DNA of 39,243 nucleotides, taken from assembly GCA_043787975.1 (NCBI GenBank), contig JAYVUK010000070.1:1-39243 (forward strand). Reading direction: 5' to 3'. This DNA is from JAPLDA01 sp043787975 (GTDB lineage Bacteria > Bacteroidota > Bacteroidia > AKYH767-A > 2013-40CM-41-45). A program made the position numbers and the translations under genes. Within the stretch, counting starts at the first letter, position 1. Each line of letters begins with the position of its first letter. Positions 32,346-39,243 of the stretch are shown here, one piece after another. The notes beneath the pieces were generated by a model that was not told the origin of the DNA, searched no databases, and saw nothing but the letters and a program-made list of their open reading frames with translations.

Positions 32346-34283
32346 ATGCAAAAAAGATTACTCCTCGTTAGTACTTCTGTTATCCTTGTTGTTCTGCTCA
32401 TGAATTTTTTAATTGAGCAGGATGCAAAAGCCTCTTTTCACACACAGCAGGAAATAGCCATCTTTAAAAAAAGGATGGCGGATCCCATCGCTCCGGGAGA
32501 GTATTTTTTACATTCCTCCCACTGCGAAGGATGCCACGGTTTTGATTCAGCACATGTAGCGAATGTGGATCCTGACGGTAAAGACGTAAATCTTTTTGAT
32601 CACTGGCAAAGTACGATGATGGCAAACAGTGCGCGCGATCCGTTGTGGCGCGCAAAAGTAAGCCAGGAAATATTGGTGAATCCTTCTCATGCTGCCGGGT
32701 TGCAGGACAAGTGTACATCCTGTCACGCGCCGATGGGAAAATACACCTCGTTGTTTCATGGCACTGCACATTACGGGTTGGCTAATCTTGCTGTGGATTC
32801 ATTGGGACAGGATGGAGTTGCCTGCGAAGCCTGCCACACCATCGGAACATCGGTTGGAAATACATTTTCAGGAATTATTCCTTACGACACTTCCCGCAGT
32901 GTATATGGTCCGTTTCCAAATCCGTTTGTAGGTCCGATGCAACTGTATGAAGGATATACTCCTGTTTACAGTAGTCACATGAACCAGGCGCGTCTATGTT
33001 CGTCCTGTCATACACTCATTACGCAATCGGTGGATACCAGTGGTGTTTTTACCGGCGGAGAATTTGTAGAGCAAGCCACCTATCACGAATATCTAAACTC
33101 ACAATTTCCTGCGGATAACATCACGTGCCAAACCTGTCACATGCCGCATCTTGAAGATTCCATCATCATCGCAAATGGATTTGCTGTTTTGCAACCTCGC
33201 GGCCCGTTCAATCAACATGTATTTGTGGGAGCGAATTCTTTTATGCTCAACATCATAAAAAATAACAAGACGCAACTTGGTGCTCCCGCTGACGACTCGC
33301 AATTTGATACGACCATTGCGGCGACCAATCGGCTACTGCGTGAGCAGTCCATTAATTTCAATTTACAATTCGACAGCCTGGCAAACAACATCGGCTACTT
33401 TACAACGCGAATTCAAAATAAAGCAGGACATAAATTTCCTTCGGGATATCCTTCGCGCAGAGCTGTGATCCAACTGATCGTTACCGATGCAACCGGTGAT
33501 ACTGTTTTTAAATCAGGAACATTTACAAATGATTATCGCGTGGTTGGAGAAACACCGGCATTCGAACCGCATCACGATGTCATTAACCAACCGGATGTTC
33601 CGCAGATTTATGAATTGGTGATGGGTGATGTGTACGGACATTTCACCTCGGTGCTTGAACGTGCTGCTGTTCTGCTCAAGGACAATCGTGTTCCTCCGCT
33701 TGGTTTTACAACAACTTCCAATGTATACGACACGGTTAAGATTTCGAACGATGCGCTTGCCGATCCTGACTTTAACAAAATAAATTCGGTGGAAGGCTCG
33801 GGAGTTGACAAGATCCATTACCAGGTGCCTGTTACCGGGGCTGTCGGAACCATCACCGTTCATGCAAACGTATTTTACCAGTCGGTTCCGCCAAAATGGT
33901 TGGACGAAATGTTTGTCTTGAATAGTCCTCAAATTGATTCCTTCCGAATCATGTTCAACAATGCCGATCAAACACCGTTGCTGATTGCGTCTGACAGCCT
34001 GTTGAATATTGATCTCGCAGTTGGTGGAAATCCTGCTAAAGAAAATGACCTCCTTGTTTATCCGACTATTTCAACAGACGGAAGAGTCTTTATTAAAAGT
34101 CCTTCTGGGCTTCACATCAGGCACATAGATATATACACCGGCGATGGTAAAAAAGTCAACACGATAACCTCAGAAGAAAGCACAGCGATTCGTTCCATTT
34201 TATTACCTCTCCAGCAAACTGTATATTTGATGAAGATTCAAACTGAGAATAGAACATTTTATAGGAAAGTTATCCGCCAGTAA
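32346..34283 (+). CDS. pentaheme cytochrome c with T9SS sorting domain
   Basis: A 645-residue exported protein with five CxxCH heme motifs: CEGCH (60), CTSCH (123), CEACH (160), CSSCH (218) and CQTCH (261). Extra His residues (H141-H143 region, H211) could be distal ligands. The N-terminal membrane segment (residues 5-22) is signal or anchor. After residue 290 come a region with beta-sandwich-like character (FTTRIQNKAGHKFPSGYPSR) and a T9SS sorting domain from about 570 (LLVYPTISTDGR to KVIRQ), predicting surface export. It resembles cytochrome c554-like multiheme proteins. A surface electron carrier is the natural inference; partners (porin, quinol oxidase) are not in the window. Confidence 0.85.
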   Translation: MQKRLLLVSTSVILVVLLMNFLIEQDAKASFHTQQEIAIFKKRMADPIAPGEYFLHSSHCEGCHGFDSAHVANVDPDGKDVNLFDHWQSTMMANSARDPLWRAKVSQEILVNPSHAAGLQDKCTSCHAPMGKYTSLFHGTAHYGLANLAVDSLGQDGVACEACHTIGTSVGNTFSGIIPYDTSRSVYGPFPNPFVGPMQLYEGYTPVYSSHMNQARLCSSCHTLITQSVDTSGVFTGGEFVEQATYHEYLNSQFPADNITCQTCHMPHLEDSIIIANGFAVLQPRGPFNQHVFVGANSFMLNIIKNNKTQLGAPADDSQFDTTIAATNRLLREQSINFNLQFDSLANNIGYFTTRIQNKAGHKFPSGYPSRRAVIQLIVTDATGDTVFKSGTFTNDYRVVGETPAFEPHHDVINQPDVPQIYELVMGDVYGHFTSVLERAAVLLKDNRVPPLGFTTTSNVYDTVKISNDALADPDFNKINSVEGSGVDKIHYQVPVTGAVGTITVHANVFYQSVPPKWLDEMFVLNSPQIDSFRIMFNNADQTPLLIASDSLLNIDLAVGGNPAKENDLLVYPTISTDGRVFIKSPSGLHIRHIDIYTGDGKKVNTITSEESTAIRSILLPLQQTVYLMKIQTENRTFYRKVIRQ

Positions 34284-34367
34284 TAAAAAAACTCTTTCTT
34301 TGTTTCTCACAAATATAATGTCAACAAGACTATTCTAATTATCACTTTAATCCATAAACAAAAAACA

Positions 34368-37295
34368 ATGAAAACAACAACTACTCTTTATCGTTCGCTT
34401 TTTGTATTAACCGCGTTTATGCTGGTAGCGTTTGCTTCCCATGCGCAACAAATTGCGTTTACAAATGCCAATAGTTTAATCACCACGGCAACTCACAGCG
34501 GATGCTGCGTAACCGTTGTAGATGTTAACAGTGATGGTCTTGATGATATTTTAATCATGGATCAGTCAAAAACATTAGTCCTTGAATTACAAAACCGCGA
34601 CGGTTCATACACGCGAACCAGCTTAGGTACCGTTACGGATAATGCAAGGGTGTGGGGAATGGCTGCAGCCGATGTGGATCACAACGGTTGGAAAGATGTT
34701 GTAACAGGAAGCGGATCTCCATATTTGTTTAAACTCTCTTCTTCAGGAGGAGTTGTATCTGCAACCATTACCCAATTGGGCGGAAGTTATTTTGTTCAAA
34801 ATGTTTTGTTCGGTGACTTTAATAATGACGGATGGGTTGACCTTGAAGTAAATGATGACGATGATTATGCAAAAATTTACCAGAACGATGGAACAGGAAA
34901 TCTGAACCTCTCGACTTCCCTCATCCACACTGAAATTAATCCGGGATTAACGTACAGTGGTGATCCTTATGATTCAGGTAACTACGGAAGCGTTTGGACT
35001 GACTTTGATAACGATGGAGATCTGGATCTTTACATTTCACATTGCCGCCAAAGCACTTCCAGTAATACCGATCAACGCAGACGTGACCGTTTGTTTGTAA
35101 ACAACGGAAGCAATGTGTTTACTGAAAATGCACAGGCTTATGGAATTGAAATAACTGATTTTAAACAAACATGGACAACCAGTTTCGGAGATATTGATAA
35201 CGATGGTGATTTGGATATCGTGATGACGAATCACGGAGAAAACGGACAGATTTTACAGAACGATGGAACAGGACATTTTACTGACATCACCTCGTCAACG
35301 GGTTTCACAACTCCGGGAATGGATCCAATTGAATCCATGGTTGAAGATTTTGACAATGACGGATTCCTTGATGTCCTGATTACCGGTGGTGGTAATGGAG
35401 ATTCTTACTTCCTGTATCACAATAATGGAAACAGTACATTCACACTACTCACATTGCCGATTCCTGCTGCAGGACACGGTATGTTATCTGCTGCATTTGG
35501 AGATTTGAATCATGATGGTAAAGTTGATTTGTACGCTTCTTACGGAAACGTATACGTAACTCCGACCACAACAGCAGATGTTCTTTACCTGAATACAACA
35601 CACAACTCCAATCATTTTATTTCATTCGACTTGAAAGGAACTATCAGCAATGTTGGCGCTATCGGCGCCCGTGTTACAATTTACGGTCCTTGGGGAAAAC
35701 AAATTCGTGAAGTGCACGCAGGAGACAATTACGGAACATGCAACAGCTTTCAGTTGCACTTTGGTTTAGGTCAAGCGATGATGGTTGACTCTGCACGTAT
35801 TGACTGGCCTTCTCATTTACAAACTCACTTTACAAACTTAGCAGCTGATCAATTTGTAACTTCTGTTGAAGGAGGATGCACCATCACAGGAAATGTTATT
35901 CCGGGTCCTTATGTCCTTTGCACCGGACAAACACTTAACCTCAGCACCGGTTCAGGATTCGCTTCATACGACTGGTCAACAGGTGGTACTGCATCATCAA
36001 TCTCTGTTTCAACAACCGGTTCGTATAATGTTGTTGTAACAAATGGAGGCGGATGTTCAAACATCTCTCCGACTGTAAATGTTGTATTGAATCCTGATGA
36101 GACTCCTTCTGTAACATCGGATGCTACTTCCGTTTCATGTGCCGGTACCGCTACGTTAACGAGCAGCCCTGCCATGTCTTATTTATGGAGTGGCCCCAAT
36201 AGTTTCAGCGCGACTACGCAATCAATTAACCCAATCGATCCCGGAAATTATACCGTTACCATCCAGGGTAGTTGTGCAACATGGCCTTCGACACCTGTGT
36301 CAGTAAGTTTATTGGCTGCTCCTGCTCCAACGGCTTCCGATGTATCGGGTAATGGTCCAGCTTCATTCCTATTAACAGCAAGCGGTAGCGGTGGCGTTCT
36401 TTCATGGTACGATGTACCATCCGGAGGATCCGTTTTAGGAACAGGCACTACCTTCAACACTCCGGTTATCAATTTCACAACAACGTATTATGTTACGGAG
36501 TCTACTTCTTATCCCGGCGTTAGTGGTCACACCGGTCAGCCTACGCATTCCGGTACGAACTTATACAACAATACCGTGAATGGTGGTATTGACTTCAATG
36601 TGCTTGCTGCAAGCACACTTAATTCTGTAAAAGTTATTACAGAATCCACTCATTACGGAACCCGTGAAATTCAAATTAAGAATTCAGGAGGAACAGTAAT
36701 AAATTCTGCGATCGTTAATATCACTGCCGATACAACTATTGTCGCGTTGAACTTCCCCTTAACAGTCGGAGTTGGTTACCGCCTTACGACAAACGGAACA
36801 TTGGACATGACAAACTTCGGTGCAGCTTCTCCTTTCTTACAACGCAGCAACACAGCAGTTACGTATCCTTATACCCTGAACAACGTGGTATCAATAACAA
36901 ACGGATACACCGGCACAGCAACAAGCACGACGGCATATTATTATTTCTATGACTGGAGCGTGACTTCTTCTCCGACTGTTTGTGAAAGTTCGCGCATACC
37001 GGTTCATGTGACTGTCGTAACAGGGATCAACACGTTTGCCCTTGATAATAATTTCCGTATCTATCCAAACCCGACTAGTGAAAACGTAACTGTTTCGTTT
37101 AACCTGCCGGGAGCAACAACTTCAACGGTTGAATTTATTGACGCTGTTGGTCACGTTGTTTCATCTGACGTGTTTGAAAACATTGCAGGAAATTACAATC
37201 ATGTTTTTGACATCAGTCATTTCGCAAAAGGAATCTATACGATTCATGTTTCATCAAAAGACAAGACATCGTATCAGAAGCTGATCATTCAATAA
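34368..37295 (+). CDS. FG-GAP/VCBS-repeat protein with ASPIC/UnbV domain and T9SS tail
   Basis: A 975-residue exported protein. A signal peptide ends near ASHAQ. Seven Ca-binding DxDxDG-like motifs follow at D52, D102, D150, D212, D275, D327 and D379, as expected for a seven-bladed FG-GAP propeller. An ASPIC/UnbV domain comes next (GAIGARVTIYGPWGKQIREV, then DNYGTCNSFQLHFGLG), then Ig-like beta domains of the PKD type (YDWSTGGTAS, YLWSGPNS) and a T9SS sorting domain from about residue 897 (FRIYPNPTSENVTV to KLIIQ). Such proteins are putative surface or extracellular adhesins. It follows the cytochrome gene by 84 nt and ends at a strong terminator. Confidence 0.88.
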   Translation: MKTTTTLYRSLFVLTAFMLVAFASHAQQIAFTNANSLITTATHSGCCVTVVDVNSDGLDDILIMDQSKTLVLELQNRDGSYTRTSLGTVTDNARVWGMAAADVDHNGWKDVVTGSGSPYLFKLSSSGGVVSATITQLGGSYFVQNVLFGDFNNDGWVDLEVNDDDDYAKIYQNDGTGNLNLSTSLIHTEINPGLTYSGDPYDSGNYGSVWTDFDNDGDLDLYISHCRQSTSSNTDQRRRDRLFVNNGSNVFTENAQAYGIEITDFKQTWTTSFGDIDNDGDLDIVMTNHGENGQILQNDGTGHFTDITSSTGFTTPGMDPIESMVEDFDNDGFLDVLITGGGNGDSYFLYHNNGNSTFTLLTLPIPAAGHGMLSAAFGDLNHDGKVDLYASYGNVYVTPTTTADVLYLNTTHNSNHFISFDLKGTISNVGAIGARVTIYGPWGKQIREVHAGDNYGTCNSFQLHFGLGQAMMVDSARIDWPSHLQTHFTNLAADQFVTSVEGGCTITGNVIPGPYVLCTGQTLNLSTGSGFASYDWSTGGTASSISVSTTGSYNVVVTNGGGCSNISPTVNVVLNPDETPSVTSDATSVSCAGTATLTSSPAMSYLWSGPNSFSATTQSINPIDPGNYTVTIQGSCATWPSTPVSVSLLAAPAPTASDVSGNGPASFLLTASGSGGVLSWYDVPSGGSVLGTGTTFNTPVINFTTTYYVTESTSYPGVSGHTGQPTHSGTNLYNNTVNGGIDFNVLAASTLNSVKVITESTHYGTREIQIKNSGGTVINSAIVNITADTTIVALNFPLTVGVGYRLTTNGTLDMTNFGAASPFLQRSNTAVTYPYTLNNVVSITNGYTGTATSTTAYYYFYDWSVTSSPTVCESSRIPVHVTVVTGINTFALDNNFRIYPNPTSENVTVSFNLPGATTSTVEFIDAVGHVVSSDVFENIAGNYNHVFDISHFAKGIYTIHVSSKDKTSYQKLIIQ

Positions 37296-37308
37296 ATAGT
37301 ATCCAACT

Positions 37309-37346
37309 AAAAAAGAGTCCTCCGATATATCGGAGGACTCTTTTTT
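37309..37346. terminator. bidirectional rho-independent terminator
   Basis: A perfect 18-bp stem (AAAAAAGAGTCCTCCGAT with ATCGGAGGACTCTTTTTT) with a 2-nt loop lies directly after the FG-GAP gene. T-runs on both sides allow termination in either direction. The next gene begins 22 nt on and must have its own promoter. Confidence 0.92.
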
Positions 37347-37367
37347 CATTTAGTACATTGCCGTTCC

Positions 37368-38609
37368 ATGACGATAGCGTTCAAAACCCGGTTTTGCTTT
37401 TTGCTTTTTATCATTGCATCTCTCACCTTACATGCACAACCTGCATTTACAATTTTCGATGTAGTTAATTCTCCGCTGCCCGATAATTCAGTACGATGTA
37501 TTACCATCGATTCTCATGGACGCAAATGGATCGGGACCAGTTATGGTCTTGCTATATACAACGACACGACGTGGAACGTGTACTTCACAACTAATTCCGG
37601 ATTGACAGACAACTCCATCAAAAGTATTGTGTTTGATACTTCGGGCACTGCATGGATCGGAACACAAAGCGGAGGTCTGAACACATTTGATGGCACGAAC
37701 TGGACAGTTTACAATACATTCAGCTCCGGAATTTCATCGGATGAAATACGCGGCATCGCCATTGATCCACTCGGTAACAAATGGGTCTGCACATTCAACG
37801 GGTTGAACAGGTTTGATGGCACATCATGGAAGGTCTTTGACATTTCAAATTCGGGATTACCCGTTAACTCTTTAAATTGTATTGCTGTTGAAAATGACAG
37901 TTTAAGATACATCGGAACGGTGAATGGAGGTTTTGTGATCATGCAGGATACAGCCTTTACCGTGTATACGATTGCCAGTTCCGGTTTTCCGGATAACACT
38001 GTTCTTGGAATTTGCATAGACACATCAGGAGCGAAATGGATGGCCTGCCCCGCAGGAGCATTGGTGAGGTATTATTCCGGCTTGTTCAGTTCTTTCAATA
38101 CAGGCAACTCTTTGAATCCGACAAATAATTTTGATGCAATTGCTGTGGATTCAATCCAACATGTTTACCTCGGTTCTTATGACAAAGGAGTAGTGAAGAA
38201 AAATGGATTTAATTTTTCTTCTTACAACACGTTGAATTCAGCAATGCCGGATGATATTGTTTATTCTGTAGCAGTGGAACGAAACGGAATTATATGGGCA
38301 GGAACATCGGCTTTCGGTTTGGTTCGCATCGACGAAACGTCCGTAGGTGTTCCTGAACTGTTTATTCCAAATCCTGTTGTTGTGTTTCCAAATCCTGTAA
38401 GACAAATGTTGAATGTGATAGTCAATCAGAAAATAATTTCATTCAAAATAATTGACCTGACAGGATTGGTTAGGATGGAAAAGAAAATGCTAGACAACAA
38501 TGCAACTATTTTTTCTGTTGATGTTTCTTTTCTCCAGTCAGGAATGTATTTCCTTTCCGTTAACACCGGAGAAAAAAATATGTCGAAACGATTTATAAAA
38601 GTGGAATGA
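37368..38609 (+). CDS. Reg_prop-type beta-propeller protein with T9SS tail
   Basis: A 413-residue exported protein with a signal peptide (cleavage after LHAQ). Residues 25-330 carry repeats such as GRKWIGTSYGLAIYND, GTAWIGTQSGGLNTFD, GNKWVCTFNGLNRFD and GAKWMACPAGALVRY, the two-component-regulator propeller pattern (W-x-G-T-x-x-G-L). Here the propeller stands alone: no histidine kinase follows, and a T9SS sorting domain (residue about 335, VVFPNPVRQM, to FIKVE) sends it outside. It is probably a surface binding protein. ATG 37368 gives a clean signal. Confidence 0.85.
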   Translation: MTIAFKTRFCFLLFIIASLTLHAQPAFTIFDVVNSPLPDNSVRCITIDSHGRKWIGTSYGLAIYNDTTWNVYFTTNSGLTDNSIKSIVFDTSGTAWIGTQSGGLNTFDGTNWTVYNTFSSGISSDEIRGIAIDPLGNKWVCTFNGLNRFDGTSWKVFDISNSGLPVNSLNCIAVENDSLRYIGTVNGGFVIMQDTAFTVYTIASSGFPDNTVLGICIDTSGAKWMACPAGALVRYYSGLFSSFNTGNSLNPTNNFDAIAVDSIQHVYLGSYDKGVVKKNGFNFSSYNTLNSAMPDDIVYSVAVERNGIIWAGTSAFGLVRIDETSVGVPELFIPNPVVVFPNPVRQMLNVIVNQKIISFKIIDLTGLVRMEKKMLDNNATIFSVDVSFLQSGMYFLSVNTGEKNMSKRFIKVE

Positions 38610-38923
38610 CTTTGTTCGTATCTGCAACTCTAAAACTCCCTGCTAACTTGAAACTATATCGCTTTGAATCAACATTTTTTTGAATCACTTGGACAACAAC
38701 CGACACTGCTTCTAATGCCAACTCTAAAAAAATAAATTTGTAAAAAAAGCCCACCGCACTCCACCGCACAAAACACACTTTCATTTTTTTTGCTCACACA
38801 CAAATCAACCCCCAAAAAAATTGAAAGAGTGTTTTCGACACCCCAAAAAATACAGAATACAAAAAGGAAAAAACAGCACCAAAAACGGTGCTGCTATCTT
38901 TTGCCTCTACACAACAACTGGTT
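38610..38923. other. 314-bp gap with A/C-rich strand bias
   Basis: The plus strand from about 38735 to 38880 is unusually rich in A and C, with CCACCGCA repeated at about 38751 and 38762 and CCCCAAAAAA repeated at 38810 and 38841. I see no ORF with gene-like features here. A minus-strand terminator lies at the end. Confidence 0.5.
38861..38893 (-). terminator. rho-independent terminator after the HxlR remnant
   Basis: CAGCACC (38874-38880) pairs with GGTGCTG (38887-38893). On the minus strand the hairpin is followed by TTTTTTCCTTTTTG. It is about 30 nt past the stop of the HxlR-like gene. Confidence 0.75.
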
Positions 38924-39196
38924 TTATTTCTTGCTTTTAAAATACTTTTTCCTATGTTTCATTCCCCATGTCACCATTTCCAAAATTACTTTTTCCAATT
39001 CTTTACCCGATGATGTAAGTTCATATTCTATTGTCACGGGGGTGGAATCGTAAACCTTTCTTATTACAATCCCGTTTACTTCTAAATCTTTCAGAATTTT
39101 TGACAGCATCCTTGGAGTAATATTTGGAATTTTTTTTTGCACTTCAATGAATAACCCCGAAGCAGAGCTTCGAGGTATCTTGTTACTCGAATAAAC
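38924..39196 (-). pseudogene. 5'-truncated HxlR-family transcriptional regulator
   Basis: The frame encodes the second half of an HxlR winged-helix regulator: IPNITPRMLSKILKDLEVNG (recognition helix region), IEYELTSSGKELEKVI and WGMKHRKKYF. Family members are usually about 100-120 residues, beginning with a GGKW-type helix region that is missing here. No ATG is available: a GTG at 39142 gives 72 residues, and the frame is open only to a stop at 39197-39199. Similarity extends upstream of the GTG (FIEVQKK), but then gives way to a palindrome. I read this as a remnant rather than a working gene; the true upstream half may lie beyond the window. Confidence 0.6.
39154..39176. repeat. small palindrome at the broken HxlR end, family E
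   Basis: ACCCCGAAGC and GCTTCGAGGT are inverted arms with one mismatch and a 3-nt loop AGA. This resembles the CCCCGAAGC-type dispersed palindromes I recall from Bacteroidota genomes. It begins about where family-like residues stop on the minus strand, suggesting it sits at the site of the truncation. Confidence 0.55.
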
Positions 39197-39243
39197 TTAA
39201 TTGACCACTATGAATTTTTTTGTATTCCGTTTTTTCATTGCCT

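Noticed and set aside
34368..35560. Possible CRISPR-like regularity
   Set aside because: The regularity is the DxDxDG coding repeats of an FG-GAP propeller, not conserved identical DNA repeats with unique spacers.

Overview
The window looks like a chromosomal segment of an environmental Bacteroidota member, probably in the Chitinophagales/Sphingobacteriales-like part of the phylum. The evidence is six proteins ending in a type IX secretion system (T9SS) C-terminal sorting domain, a PorW/SprE-type T9SS lipoprotein, a SprB-repeat protein, promoters of the TTG-N20-TAnnTTTG type, weak Shine-Dalgarno signals, and the Bacteroidota-like order M23 peptidase - GH3 - dxr - rseP. I see no rRNA, tRNA, CRISPR array, transposase, integrase or phage gene.

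Layout. (1) 80-4168: an ALDH7-type aldehyde dehydrogenase and three small exported proteins of unknown function. (2) 9362 down to 4259 (minus): housekeeping block of a membrane-anchored M23 peptidase, a GH3-like adenylating enzyme, DXP reductoisomerase and the RseP site-2 protease. (3) 14743 down to 9558 (minus): three tightly packed genes (4-nt overlap, 3-nt gap) for large exported proteins: a SprB-repeat/coiled-coil protein, a beta-propeller T9SS cargo and a 765-residue T9SS cargo, ending at an intrinsic terminator. (4) 15362-19098 (plus): porW/sprE, bactofilin, AtpZ/AtpI and a small membrane protein, an order that usually leads into the ATP synthase operon but here stops at a convergent FeeM-like acyltransferase gene. 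(5) 20096-22653: a YtxH protein and a minus-strand arsenic operon arsR-arsI-acr3-arsC with a legible operator/promoter. (6) 22831-24801: an aminotransferase/omega-amidase pair for methionine salvage. (7) 24842-26629: a T9SS-exported peptidylarginine-deiminase homologue. (8) 26869-30782: a GT-C membrane glycosyltransferase, a methyltransferase, and a methyltransferase-GT2 fusion that appears to start at TTG. (9) 30901-38609: a TlpA-like thioredoxin, a pentaheme cytochrome c carrying a T9SS domain, a seven-repeat FG-GAP/UnbV protein and a Reg_prop beta-propeller protein. (10) The right edge holds a 5'-truncated HxlR-type regulator with a small palindrome at the break.

How they fit together. Most accessory genes concern the cell surface: one T9SS component (PorW/SprE) and at least six cargo proteins, two of them enzymes or redox proteins (arginine deiminase, pentaheme cytochrome), plus a glycosylation cluster that may build surface glycans. 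The most unusual non-coding feature is a set of short intergenic repeats of at least five families, most of them able to form hairpins. One runs in frame into the 5' extension of an ORF and one sits at the broken end of the HxlR gene. I found no complete undescribed defence or mobile system. The best novelty candidates are the surface cytochrome, the exported deiminase, the methyltransferase-GT2 fusion cluster and the dispersed palindromes.
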